This document shows positions 30,515 through 42,037 of a stretch of DNA of 64,000 bases, in pieces. Each line of letters opens with the position of its first letter. Position 1 is the stretch's first letter. The DNA lies in contig BCHX01000004.1 in assembly GCA_001599755.1 (NCBI GenBank), positions 4,898,001 through 4,962,000 of the forward strand, in the 5' to 3' direction. The translations under genes were made by a program, and so were the position numbers. A model generated the notes under the pieces. That model did no database searches. It was given only the letters and a program-made list of their open reading frames with translations, and was not told the origin of the DNA. The DNA is from Gliomastix tumulicola (taxonomy: Eukaryota; Ascomycota; Sordariomycetes; Hypocreales; Bionectriaceae).

Positions 30515-33055
30515 TTATCCAAACAGAGACCGCAGATCCTCGCTCTCCATCACGTCCAGCCAGTGCACAGACGTGCAGCCGGGCACCTCCCCGTCGTACG
30601 ACGCCCAGATGGCCTTGACCAGGTCCTTGGCCACGATGATGGGCTTGGGCTGCAGACTGCCCTCGAGGATGTTGAGGCGCGTCATGACGAAGTTGCGCGC
30701 GTTGCAGATGTCCAGCGCCATGCGGGAGACGGATACGGGGCCCAAGTCTGGCGCCTCCGTGCCGTCGATCTGCCCGATGTAGTCGAGGAGATCTGCCGCC
30801 GACGAGGATGGCCCGGACGGTCTGCTGCTTCCATCTGCAGCAGCAGACGGAGGAACACCCGGGGCGTGTGGCTGCTGCTGCTGCTGATGGGGAGCAAGCA
30901 GGATCGACGAGTCCATGAGGTTGAAGCGCAGCCCCGTGCTCGCGCAGATGTACAGCAGCGGCTGGATGACTCTGCTGCCCGAGTCCGGCGGGATGTGCCG
31001 CAGGATCTCGATGAGCTTCAGGTTCAGCGGCGTGATCCATTTCTCCCAGGGCACCTGCCCGTCGCCCGAGAGGATGGCGTTCATGGGCAGCCGCAGCGAG
31101 ACGAGGTCGGGAAACGTCTGGTACAGCTGCAGCAGCGACGACAGCTTGTAGGCCTCGGCGACGCGCGCGAGATGCAGCCACGGCGTGCGGCGGTCGCCGG
31201 TCTCGCTGCTTCGCCTGTCCACGGTCGCGGCTGCCGGGCCGACGACGGCCATGAAGTCGAGCTCGAGGAGCTGCTCCTCCAGCTTCTGCGCCGCCTGGAT
31301 GTCCCTCACGTATCCCGCCGTCGTCTCGGCGCCCCGGCTCACGCGCCCGCGGAACGTGCGGCACAGCTTGATGCTCCGCGCGAAGAGGTACGAGATCTTG
31401 GTCGACACGCCCGTCCACGGATGCGGCTGGTCGTCGACGCTGCTGGCCTCTTCTCCGTCTCTCGGCCGGTTCGGCCCCATGCGCGGCTGCTGCTGCTGCT
31501 GCTGCTGCCGCTTCGCGACGAAGGGGTCCTGCAGCATCGACTCGTCGTCCCAGTCCGTCTCGAGGTCGTCCGGCCCCGTCACGGCGAGCAGCATCTCCCA
31601 GTACGTCAGGCTCTTGCGGAAGAAGGACATGACCTCGCGCTCCTGGGGTCCCTTGATCAGACTGTCCTGCTGCGCCTCGACCCTCTGCAGTAAGGCCTTC
31701 GCCTCGCGCAGGAACGGGATGCCCAGACAGCTCGCGTCGAGCCAGCACACCGTCGTGCCGAGGCAGCACAGCGAGAAGAGCAGGCCCGTCGGCACGGCGC
31801 GCAGTTTGGTCTGCCCGCGCAGCGACGCGACCTCGGTCTGGACGCACAGCGTCGCCGTGCGCATGAGGCTGAGGGCCGGGCGGCGCATCTGCGGCAGGCG
31901 GGCACTCAGAAAGGACGCCGACATGCTCTGCAGCGAGTTGAAGACGGCGGGCGAGTGGTGCCAGAGGTCCGAGGCCAGCTTGCGGTTGAGGTTCATGCGC
32001 GAGTCAAAGGCCGACCAGGCCGGGCAGACCTGGTCGAACCAGCTGGTGATGAGCTGCAGCGTCGTGTCCGGGAGGGAGGTGAGCGCGGAGGAAGGGAGGA
32101 GGAAGGGGGCTGAGCTGTTGTTGGTGAACATCTCGATGGGGTGGTCGTCCTCGCCTGAGGTCGAGGCCGTGGGCGTCGTGCTGCTGGCGGCGCCGGTGAT
32201 GGGGATGCTGTCGCCCATGTCGCTTGAGGAAGAGAGGATGCTCATCGCCGGGTCGGTGCAAGGAGGAGACGGCTGGGACTGTGGCTGAGGGAGGGAAGCA
32301 TGAGGCTGAGGATGAGGGTGATGATGTTGATGTTGATGTTGATGTTGATGTTCATGGATGGGGTCGGGGATAGCGTTGGGGATCGAGGCGTCACAGCTGG
32401 CGTCCATCATGGTGAAGAAGAGGTCGTCGTACTGGTCGTTGATGGTGTCAAAGTCAAGATCTAGCGACGCCGGGAACTGGCCCTCGTAGTCAAAGTCGAA
32501 CTCGTTGCCGGTGCTGCTCCCATCTTGAGAGGCATCGTTGGCACCGGTCTGCGACACCTTGAAGACGGACGTAGTTGGCATCGCCGTCGCCGGCACGGGA
32601 CCTGCAGCCGATGCTGATCCAGCATTGGGCGACGTGGACTCGGACTGGTCCTCGGCCGTCTTGCCCATCTCGACGAAGAAGTCGGCCGCGAACTCATAGA
32701 CGACGGGGTCCTTCTCATGCTTGTAGGACCACTTCAGCTCCCTGGAGTAGCCGCCGCACTGGAGGCCCTTGCGGGTGCACATGCGGCACTCGGGCCTGGC
32801 CTCGTCGCATTTTATCTGGTGCGGTCAGTAAATGCGGCTTGTGATGATGATGATAATGGTGACGGAGATGCAGCTACTGATAAGAGAATAGTGGTGATGA
32901 GCACTTACATGTTTCGCCTTGCAGGTGTGACATCCCGAGCGCGATCGTATCTTTGCACCGGCATTGGCGCCATTCTTCGACACTCCCCTCTTCGTCTGCG
33001 GGCGTTTCTCCTTGGCGGCGGCGGCGGCGGTAGATTTCTTTCTCTTGACGTTCAT
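30515..33055 (-). CDS. Zn2Cys6 transcription factor (fungal-specific TF domain 2 type)
   Basis: Exons 33055-32909 and 32815-30515 give 815 aa; the intron splits the zinc cluster, a common position. The binuclear cluster reads RSRSGCHTCKAKHIKCDEA, then RPECRMCTRKGLQCGGY (CX2CX6CX6CX2CX6C), after a basic Ala/Lys-rich tail. A long low-complexity middle contains a His/Gln repeat near residue 190 and further Gln runs. The C-terminal half (LFSLCCLGTTVCWLDASC and LLQLYQTFPDLVSLRLP) is the helical regulatory domain of this class. It should bind CGG-type half sites in the nucleus. Its place between the cupin and the second DUF3445 gene makes it the obvious pathway-specific regulator of this group, though that is untested. 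Confidence 0.88.
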
Positions 33056-34863
33056 GACAGGCCTCGCGGTGTTACCGTGTATTCATATATCCGATGACCC
33101 GACGATGATGATAAGACGACGCGATAGCGAGAGAAGACACCAGAAGGATGAACAAGGGCGATGATGATGATGATAATACAAGATTAGATAGGCACAAGCC
33201 TGTCGCGGTCTGGAATTAGGGAAATAAATAATGGGAAGAAATACAAGGTGAAGGGGGAGGGCGAAAAAAGCAAATGAGGAGAAGGGGACTGAGGGAAAGA
33301 TAAGTGAAGCACACTAATAAGGTCGCTTTATCAACAGGCGAGACGCACGCCTCATCGCCGCTGCTATTCTGGGTCTGCCTCCCACTCTTGGGAAAAGCGT
33401 CGGCGACTCGGTAAGGTGGGGACGGCGTCGAGCTCCGGGTTTATTCATTCCATCGTCATCTCACTGGCTGCTTTAGACTGAGGTATGGTGGTTGGATGGT
33501 TGGGTTGGCCTAGCTATTAGCTGATAGCCAGCCAGAAGGGCCGCCGGCAGTGCTGATCAGGCCCTGGCCAGGCGTGATAATGCACACTGGAGCTCACTCG
33601 CTAGCTCCCCGAAACACGCGGCCGTGGGCTCGCTAGCGTGGGACTTTGACATCCAGGTTGCTGTCAGTCAGTGTGTGGGAGAGGGAGAGAGTCTGCCCTT
33701 GCCCGCCGGGCGTCTGTCCGCGTCCGCCGCACTTCGCCTCGTTTCTCTCTTTCTTCCCCCCTCCCTCCCTGAACTAACTAGACGCTGGACTTGGATCTGG
33801 ACCTGGTCCTGGGCTCTTGGACGCACCGTAGACGGACCCTCCCACCCCTTCTTCCCCGCAACTGATAAGAAGCTCCGATGCATATGCTGGCTTTCCTATT
33901 GGGCGGCCTGCGCAGGGGCGCCGCGTTAGTCGTCGAGTACGTAAGTGGGAATTCAGGCGCTGGTTCCCTATGTTTCCCGGCCGGTGCTCTCGCCTCCCTT
34001 CGTGTTTGAAGGTATTCGTTCTCTCCACCAGATGGTCGCCAAGGGAGGCGAATCTTGGGCAGCGAGCGGTGATCATTTCGAGATCGCTGATCTGGTCAGG
34101 AAGAAGCTTTGATTTTTATTTTATTTTAGGGGGACATGTAGAGACGTCGAAGGAATCAGTCGCTGTAAAGCAGAGTAGCACGTGAAGTCGGGTTGGATGT
34201 GCACCTCCTCCGTGATAAGGGTCTGTCTGTATGCCCTACTGCACGCCGCCTGCATATGCACACACAACGCAGATGCACCCGAATCACAGCCAGGGTGTCT
34301 CCCCTCCCTCGCCCTCTCTTCGTACATTTTTTAGAACGTGCGGAGATGCACACGATGGCGCAAAGTGACAGGGTCTACAAGATGGATGGAGGGGGGAGAG
34401 GCTACCTGGGGAGGATGGCCAAGGATGGCTGGCTGATCGACTTGAGCAGATGCACTGTTTGCATTATGCGGACCGTTTTGGACAGGTCAGTGACACATGA
34501 CTCCATCGCCCATCCTCGTGATGGTGTGAAGATGATACCGGCGCAATATCAATGGTGGCCAAGGGGGAGACCAAGAGGGACGAGAATCTGGGGGTGGATG
34601 CCCGAGTTCGGCGTCGACGGAGCTTGGACCGTGCCCGCCAACGAGCTGCTGCTTTTTGCAGTGATTGTCCCTATCACACTTGTCACTTGCATGTAGGTGG
34701 ATGGATGCATGCTGCGACGTGTGAAAGCGAGACGCTCGTTTGCTGCCATAATACCATCTCTACGCTATAGACACTCATGCATGCTTTATATACCTGCTAC
34801 CCGTGTAAGTCTGTCAAACAACAAAAATGTAGAAAAAAGAATGATGAGACGTCCCCCATCCCC
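33056..34863. other. Intergenic upstream of the Zn2Cys6 regulator
   Basis: This 1.8 kb covers the promoter and probable leader of the regulator and the 3' flank of DUF3445 copy 2. An open frame at 34193-34696 lacks protein-like composition and is not called. Confidence 0.45.
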
Positions 34864-36441
34864 CTATTTATACCTCCACTTCCTCTCCCACCCAGCAAAG
34901 AAGGGATTCTCGTCCAGCGTCTGCACCGCCCACCCCTCGTCCATCATCCCCTCCTGCACCTGCCAGCTCGCGTACGCCTCGAGCGCGGGCTTGGCCACGT
35001 GTTCGACGTGCCACGTCCCCTTGTACTTCATGATGTTCTCCTTCCCCTCGTTGAGCACTTTCAGCACGAGCGACGGGATGCACGGCTCGTCGCGGAACTC
35101 GGTGAGGGGCGTGAAGAGCGCCTTGAAGTTGAAGACGACGGCGCCCGAGAGCGGCAGGCGGCGCAGCGTCTGCCAGTCGACGCGCAGGTTCAGGTCGGAG
35201 GGCTGCAGGGACGGGTCCTGGGCGTCGCGGTGGGCAAAGTCCGGGTGGTCGGCGGGGAGATACAGCGGCTCGCCGATCTCGAGGCCCCAGGAGCCGCGCT
35301 GGATGGGGCTGTTGACGGGCATCTTGGTGAAGAACCTGCAGTCATTGTCACCATTAGTATCGTGTAGTTGCCCGACGGCGGACTGGACTAGGACTCCCAA
35401 CATACCTGTCCATGCTAAACTCCATCTTCTCCTTGTAATCCGGCACCGGCCCGTGGATCCCCGACAGGCCCATGCCAATCTTCTGCCCCAGACTCCAGCC
35501 CACGGCCGAGCAGATGACGCCCGCCCTGAACACGTACCGCCCGTTCCTGTCGTCGCGCAGCACCATGCCAAAGTCCTCGGGCACGTTGTCCAGCAGCACG
35601 TGCAGCGGGTCCTTGACGCTCAGATTGTGCCGCGTGCCCAGGATGCCGTTGACCAGGATGTGCTCGCCGTTTTCGTTTAGTAGTTGGAACTGCGCCGGGT
35701 ACCGCGCGCAGAGGAACTGCACGGCCATCTCCATGAGCTCCTTGCACGCGAGCTCGGAGCCCGGGAGCGACTGCAGGACCTGCGCGCCGTGCTGCTGGAA
35801 GAGCTGCTGGCGCTGGCGGATGCGGTCGGCGTACGTCTTTTCCAGCTCGAGCCAGAAGTCGGTGTCCAGCTTCTTGAAGGCTGCGCGAGGTCCGTTAGTA
35901 AGACATTCATTCATTCTTAGTAAATAGAGTCGTATATTCCCTTACACATCGTCTGGTGGTACGACCACCGGAAGGGCCGATACGGCCTGGGCATCGCCTG
36001 CGTGATGTCAAAGTCCGGCAGCGGCGACGGCAGCGGCACGCCCGAGAGCGTCGCGTAGTCCGGGAAGTCGCCCAGCGCCCTCACCTCGCCGACGGTGAAG
36101 CCGCTGAAGATGCGCTTCGCCGCGTCCGCGTGGCGGTAGTCCTCCTCGAGGCGGAGCAGCGGCGGCGACGGGGGGCCTGCAGAGTCGGTCGCGGACGCTG
36201 CCGCCGCCGAGGGGGAGACCTGGGCTAGGAGGTGTCTCTGGGACGGGGGGAAGGCCTGTGAGTAGTCGATGTCGGACGCCTTGGGCTGGCCGCTGGCGGT
36301 GGTGGGCTTCGGGGAGGGGCCATTGGAGAGGAGAGAGCTGATGCGATTGACAATAGGGGATTGGCTGTCCTTGGAGAGAACCGAGTATACCGCCAATGCG
36401 ACGAGGCCCAGCAGGGCCACGGCAGAGATGGTGAATATCAT
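34864..36441 (-). CDS. DUF3445 protein, heme-dependent oxidative N-demethylase alpha-like (copy 2)
   Basis: Three exons (36441-35946, 35880-35406, 35335-34864) join in frame to 480 aa. An N-terminal membrane segment (MIFTISAVALLGLVALAVY) precedes a Ser/Pro/Ala-rich linker and a core starting PRPYRPFRWSYHQTM. Conserved blocks shared with copy 1 include FWLELEKTYADR, LCARYPAQFQ, KDPLHVLLDNVPEDFGMVL and GQKIGMGLSGIHGPVPDY. The C-terminus (RVDWQTLRRLPLSGAVVF and IMKYKG) matches the equivalent part of copy 1 (LRRLPRTGAVCF). The copies are clearly related but diverged, and copy 1 has no introns, so this is not a recent tandem duplication. The expected role is heme-linked oxidative N-demethylation or a related oxidation at a membrane. 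The substrate is unknown. Confidence 0.82.
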
Positions 36442-39281
36442 GCTGTAAATTGATGAAACACACGCTGTCTATGGGCGTTGCATGGATGATGCGACGACAA
36501 GAGAAGATAGGCAATCAAGATATGCAATGGCAGACGGATAAGATAGCACTATCTATCTGAGTGACATCCGGCCAGCTGTACGGATCGGCGACATGCAGTG
36601 TTCATGTTATAGCTACCTATTTGGACGGACCGTGATAATGCATCACCGCCCGACGAGCATCCATCGTCACTGCTTCAGCGACAGCGACGCTTCCGTCTAT
36701 TCCACCCGCGCTCCCGTGTTGGAGCATGCATCAACTGCTCCACTGCTATCGGAGGCTCCAGCACACGCGGACATGCGTAGATAAGACTCCTGCGTGCCTA
36801 TCTATCGTCTGACATGGCTCGTAGGGAATCGGCCGGGTATTTTGTCCCAAACAGGTAACCTCAAGAGCGCAACGCCCGCACGGCACGTCGGGGTTCGGGA
36901 ACACACTAATCATGCTAGAGGCTAGGAATAGTAGGGCCTGAGACACTGAAAACGCGGGGTAGCGTGGTCTGCTGAAGACTGGCAGTGCACGGCGATACCG
37001 GATTGCAGAAGGAGATCCTCGTACAAAGATACTACAATGGGTGGCGAGCAACACGGCAAACTGGCCCCTTGACATGCCCTCAATGGCCTGATTCTATGAG
37101 CTTGGACAGAGACTAGAGAAAAGAAGCAAGCGAAGGCGCAACATGATCGTACGAGGTTGCTATCTTTACAGTTGGTTTGCTGCAGGGCTGCATTCCCTAG
37201 AGCAGTCCTTCTACCCGACTACCCAAACAACTGGAAGAGTAGTAGCAGCCGGTTATGCTCTCATTATGATGCTGTTGATGAAGTCTACGAGTAGCTCGAT
37301 CTGGATCCTTCTGTCATAGCATTCCGTTCTACGAAGACGTTCAGAGCAACGGGAGCTTACTCAGAGACTGACTCTCACTGCTAAGCTGGCATAGGGTCGC
37401 CTCGGAGACGGATGTGCACGCGAATGGGCCCCTTGCTTCGGATGGCAAGCCTTCAAGACTAAGGCAGTATCTCCGCCTAGCAGAGAAGAAGGCTGAAGCA
37501 TGCTGGATCTGCTATTTCAAAACCACGGACCGATGACTAATGATACTCCCGGGCCGGACTGGCACGATGGCTAGATCGCTAGGACACACTGGGACAGCAC
37601 CTCGGCCTACCTTCCCGGAGCCGACAGTCCGGTCAGGGATTGTTCTTTTCTAGCTGGTTAGCTCATGACCAGCGGCTTTTTGGTGACATTTTGTAGGGAG
37701 GTGAAATACCACTAAAGTATTTCCGTGTTTCAATCCTTTTGAGGCCTTGAATCTAGGATATCATCCTTCTCATAAGCTGAGGGACAGCAGTAATAAATCT
37801 CAAGATTTCCAAGTGAGCTTATTCGGATATAATGAGCCCTAAGAATAATAGGGTTAGAGTATCTGCGGAAGCGGAAGAAGTCTTGAAGGACTAAAAAGCC
37901 AGTCACTTGAAGCATATATGTACATGATAGCGGCGTAGGAGGTGTAAGTACTAAGGACCTTAGAAGTCTATCGCTAGGCTTCACCTCCTCGGAGCGCTCC
38001 AGCCAGCCGAAATAGGAATATACTGAAGTTCAGTACTTATGTGTAAGCATCACGAATTAATGTCATGACCGCTTTAGACATTTCAAGCCTAGAGCATTGG
38101 CACCTACAATCTGGGTTTATTTGCTGAGAGTCTAGGCATACGGACGGACTGATATTAAGCACGACTGGGCTATGATTTTACCAGTCCAGCGGCTCGTATC
38201 CTGAATAATATGTGTTAGACTTGAGCTAGGTTAATAAGGAGAGGCAAAAGTTTGGAATTTACGCGCCGTCTAGATATTTGTAGGCGGGATGTGGCGTCTG
38301 CGGAAATCTCGGGAACACATCTCCCGCTTCCCGAACGCCCACCTCACCCTCGTCTTGATGACCGGTTCGGGTCCGAATTCTCCCAAGGAGCTTCCCCTTC
38401 CGCACCTTTCATGCCAAATAAAGACAGCTTTCCCCAGACTTGGCCATGAACCATCATTGGCGGAATCCTGGAATGCCCGTGGCCTGTGATCATCAACGGG
38501 AGACCTCCTGGACTGCCCCCTGGAAAGCCCGGAGGTCTAGAACAGTCTCTGAGCCATGTCTCGGTGGTCTGGCGGACCCGAGATATGGGTTGTTCAAGTT
38601 TTGTCGACCGTTGATCCGGCACACTCCGGGGACGTCGCCACATGGAGGCCTGCGTCGATATCTGATCTGGATCACGAATAGTGGATGGGGCTTCTTATTC
38701 TGACTGAATTTGATGCAAGGCGTCCCCACGCGTTACACTCATTGGTGGCTCTGATGAAGGTCCCCTTTCCGTCGTGTGTAGGGCGTTATTATCGGATCTC
38801 GTGCCTCGGACTTATGTTGCTTTAGCGGACGGAGCTCCATGGTCCCCCCTCTATATCCCAGGCGATCATTCTTAGCCCACGATAAGTCTATTTTGTTCTT
38901 GACGTGGGGTACAGATTCATCTCAGCTGTGGTTTCTTGGATTGCTGTTGGTGCGGTTAGTTGCCCTCTCCGCTTGTCAGGCTGAAGTGACTAAGGCGACA
39001 GTCCGAACTTGGCCGGCATATCTTGGAATCCCGACGGAGGATCGAAGAAGGGGCATCTATTGGAGGAAACATATGATTTTGGAGAAGTGAGTTTCTCCTT
39101 GACTGCCCCTCCTGGTGATGAGCCAAGTCGCGATACCTTCACATGTGACCTCCTGGCCGATGCATTATAAAGGAGCGCAAGGTCCAGTCCCGACGTTCCA
39201 GCAAAATAGTCACTCACTTCCGTCGCAACATTACTGAGCTTCCATTTAGTAACTAACTTACAAGATCAGTCAAGCTTCAAG
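36442..39281. other. 2.8 kb gene-poor stretch upstream of the pectate lyase
   Basis: No supported gene is seen. The section from about 37680 to 38280 is richer in A/T than the rest, with many stops in all frames; it could be a decayed mobile element, but I see no terminal repeats or transposase remnants. The last few hundred bases should carry the pectate-lyase promoter, with TATAAA at 39166. Confidence 0.45.
39166..39171 (+). promoter_or_regulatory. TATA box of the pectate lyase gene
   Basis: TATAAA (gcatTATAAAggag) lies 116 nt upstream of the ATG at 39282, the expected arrangement for a strongly regulated, secreted plant-cell-wall enzyme. Confidence 0.5.
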
Positions 39282-40220
39282 ATGCGTTCGCTTCTCCAGA
39301 TAGCCCTCGTGGGCTGCAGCTTAATCTCCTCTACCTGGGCCTGCCTAGGATGGGAGGGTGGTCTCCCAACGCCTACCGACACCAAGACCAGCAGTGCTGC
39401 CATCAAAGTCGGAGCCGGGCAGGTGTATGACGGTGGCTGGAAGAAATTCGACAGAGGTTCTGGTGCTTGCACCGGCGGTGAGGGCGGTATGTCTCGACGC
39501 ACAAGACTGGCCATTTCCTCGTGTCACTGGACGAAGGGCGCTAACACAGTTTGTTAGGTGAGGCCGATGCGGTCTTCATCCTCGAGTCGGGCGCGACCCT
39601 CAGGAACGTGATTATTGGCAAGAATCAGAAAGAGGGTGTCCACTGCAAGGGACCTTGCAGGCTTGAGTTTGTCTGTGAGTAAAAGAATGACACAACAGGA
39701 CGACCCTCACTCCAGTGGAAATATTCCGAGTGCTCACTCTTGTGTCTTGAAGGGTTCGAGGATGTCTGCGAGGATGCCATCACAGTCGTAAGTTCAACCA
39801 TTACTCCCACAACTGGTCTGGCGGGCGGTATTCTGATCCGACCCCTCCCTCTAGAAAGGCGACAAGGCCGGCGACCACAGCTGGATCATCGGCGGCGGCG
39901 CCTTCAAGGCCTCGGACAAGGTCGTCCAGCACAACGGCTGCGGCACCGTCAACATCATCAACTTCTACGCCGAGGACTACGGCAAGGTCTACCGCTCGTG
40001 CGGCAACTGCAGCAGCCAGTGCAAGCGCAACGTCTACATCGAGGGCGTCACGGCGCGCAAGGGCGGCGGCAAGGCCGGCGAGGTCGCGGGCATCAACCGC
40101 AACTACGGCGACACGGCTACGCTCAAGAACGTCTGCACGGACAACAAGACGCCTTGCGTCCTGTACGATGGCTGTGCTGGCGGTTGCGAGCCCAAGAAGG
40201 TTGGAACCTGCTCTGGGTAG
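39282..40220 (+). CDS. Secreted pectate lyase, polysaccharide lyase family 3
   Basis: Four exons (39282-39486, 39558-39674, 39753-39787, 39855-40220) give 240 aa. A signal peptide (MRSLLQIALVGCSLISSTWA) is followed by a PL3 beta-helix domain: AGQVYDGGWKKFDRG, VFILESGATLRNVIIG, GVHCKGPCRLE, WFEDVCEDAITV and DHSWIIGGGAFKASDKVVQH. Many Cys pairs, as in SCGNCSSQCKRN, fit the disulfide-rich family. The enzyme cleaves de-esterified pectin by beta-elimination, usually with calcium, outside the cell. Its presence points to a plant-associated or litter-degrading lifestyle. The Lys/Arg-rich strand region that holds the PL3 catalytic residues looks intact. The third exon is only 35 nt. Confidence 0.93.
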
Positions 40221-40467
40221 TTGGGAGATGATGGGGAGCGTTCGGCTGTGGTAACGTGGGATGTGTCGATGCTACGAAGTCAATGTGAAATCAAGTTGCT
40301 TAGGAAAGCCAATCTATAGTATTCTGAGGACCGCAAATTAGTATTGTGCCTCTAGGAGCGGTGTGATGATGGCTTCGTCGAAGTGACTGCCTGGTACTAG
40401 CGGGAAGAGGTGCTCATAAACAATGATCTAGCTAAGTGATCAACATACATGGATATCTATCTATCTT

Positions 40468-41448
40468 CTACAACTTCTGAATGAGCGACAAGAAGTGAGA
40501 GCGGAAGGCATCGCTGTCCACGTCAACAGCAACCCGGCAGTTTGGAGCAGGAGGTGATGGTGTTTCCAGCCGGTCTCCAATCATGACACCACGCGCCTCG
40601 CTGTCGCCTGTAACTACAGACACAGCCATGTCTCTGTACTGGCAGAGCTCCGGCCTAGAGACGACAGCCACCGCGAGAGGATCATGCATCGGCACCGAGT
40701 CCGTCTTCGGTCTCCCCGGGAACCGAACGGCCTGGTGATCGATGTACTTCACAGTGGCCTCCCCTGCGAACGTGGCGAAGCCGGAGTCAGACTCCTTCAG
40801 CTGCAGCGCATCTGCCATGCTGAGACGCACCCGCAAGGTGCAGTCGAGACCGATCCAACGCTGGGGCACGCCCGAGCGCAGGACTGTGCGGGCCGCCTCC
40901 GGGTCGGTGAAGACGTTGAACTCGCCGGGCTTGTCGCGCGAGTACATGGTGCTGAAGAAGACGCCGCCCATCATGACGAGCTCCTTGACGGCCGTCTTGA
41001 TCCGCGGCTCGAGGAGCAGGGCGATGGCGATGTTGGTGAGGGGACCGATGGCGACGAGTGTGATTTCGCCGGGGTGGGCGAGGATGTGCTCGACTATGGC
41101 GACGGGCGCGTATCCTGGTGTCGGTGCGCGTGCGGCGCTCTTCTGCGCGAGCACGTGAGGAGCAGGTGTTCGCGTCCTGTCTGGGTTGACGATGGGCGTC
41201 GCTGCGCCGCGAACGAGAGGCACGTCGTTGGAGATGCCCAGTCTCTCGAGGAGGACGCCGGTGAGGATGGTGGCGCTCTCGACGTCGGTGTTGCCGTTGA
41301 CAGTTGTCACGAGGTCGATCTGGATGTCTGGGTCGGCATGTGCCAGAGCGAGCGCAAATCCATCGTCGACATCGGCTCCGGCGCCCATCGACAGATCCGT
41401 GTCGAGGATGATGCGTGTGGGCGCTTTCTGCAGAGTGGAAGGGGACAT
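40468..41448 (-). CDS. Inosine-uridine preferring nucleoside hydrolase family protein
   Basis: An intronless gene of 326 aa. The calcium-binding N-terminus is ILDTDLSMGAGADVDDGFAL; the usual DTDxxxDDxxA pattern is stretched by a few residues, as in some fungal members. Further family blocks are TVNGNTDVESAT, ITLVAIGPLTNIAIAL, ELVMMGGVFF, GEFNVFTDPEAA and, near the C-terminus, PMHDPLAVAV, which supplies the last calcium ligand. The enzyme should split the N-glycosidic bond of ribonucleosides. There is no signal peptide, so it is probably cytosolic. It diverges from an MFS transporter across 589 nt, which suggests that uptake and cleavage of a nucleoside or glycoside may be linked. The exact substrate is uncertain. 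Confidence 0.92.
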   Translation of the reverse strand: MSPSTLQKAPTRIILDTDLSMGAGADVDDGFALALAHADPDIQIDLVTTVNGNTDVESATILTGVLLERLGISNDVPLVRGAATPIVNPDRTRTPAPHVLAQKSAARAPTPGYAPVAIVEHILAHPGEITLVAIGPLTNIAIALLLEPRIKTAVKELVMMGGVFFSTMYSRDKPGEFNVFTDPEAARTVLRSGVPQRWIGLDCTLRVRLSMADALQLKESDSGFATFAGEATVKYIDHQAVRFPGRPKTDSVPMHDPLAVAVVSRPELCQYRDMAVSVVTGDSEARGVMIGDRLETPSPPAPNCRVAVDVDSDAFRSHFLSLIQKL

Positions 41449-42037
41449 GGTGAGGGGTTGACGATGGCAAAGGATAGGGGATGAGGGATAGAATCCGCAG
41501 TGAAATGAAGACTGGCTTTAATATATTTTCGGCAGTTCCTACTCAGGCTGAAAGAGTCTTTCTGCGTTGGCCGTACGAAGTGCCGATACTCTGGAGGTTT
41601 CCGGCGGACAGTCGCCGCCTCTATGACGGGGTTTCTGCGGGGAGAAACCAAGAGACCCCCAGCCGTATGCATGCACCCTTCATCCCTCCTTCATCACGAT
41701 TGGTCAGTCGACTCAGTCTTCCATTATCCCCAGAGTTTCTCCTCCTCCCTCTCCTCCATGTCGGAAGCGCTACGACGTTCGACCCACTCAGATACTCCAT
41801 GACTGTCGGAGGCCCTCCGCTCCTAGACTCGGCCGTCTTATTCTCGATCACTGGTTCTGTTTTCAAGGTCCAACCTTTGGACCTCAGATCGTTACCCCAC
41901 GAGTCAGGAGGGCCATCTGGATCAGACATGATGCATGAGTACTTAATAGCCACGCTGTCTGCCCCGGATTCCTCTCCAGATCTCTCCTCATCCTCCATCA
42001 ACCACTCTTAGACTCTCCTCTCCCTAACCTCGCCATC
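41449..42037. other. Divergent promoter region between nucleoside hydrolase and MFS transporter
   Basis: This 589 nt is shared by two divergent genes. No gene is seen inside it. Confidence 0.5.

Noticed and set aside
30563..31847. Long frames on both strands over the Zn2Cys6 gene
   Set aside because: These are shadows caused by GC-rich codon bias; the true frame carries the zinc cluster and TF domain.
34193..34696. Open frame of 167 codons on the plus strand
   Set aside because: It has no family resemblance, many rare residue combinations and no good start context; it lies upstream of the Zn2Cys6 gene and looks like chance.
37730..37984. Minus-strand frame in the A/T-richer block considered as a transposase remnant
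   Set aside because: It is too short, and no transposase or reverse-transcriptase motif or terminal repeat is visible.
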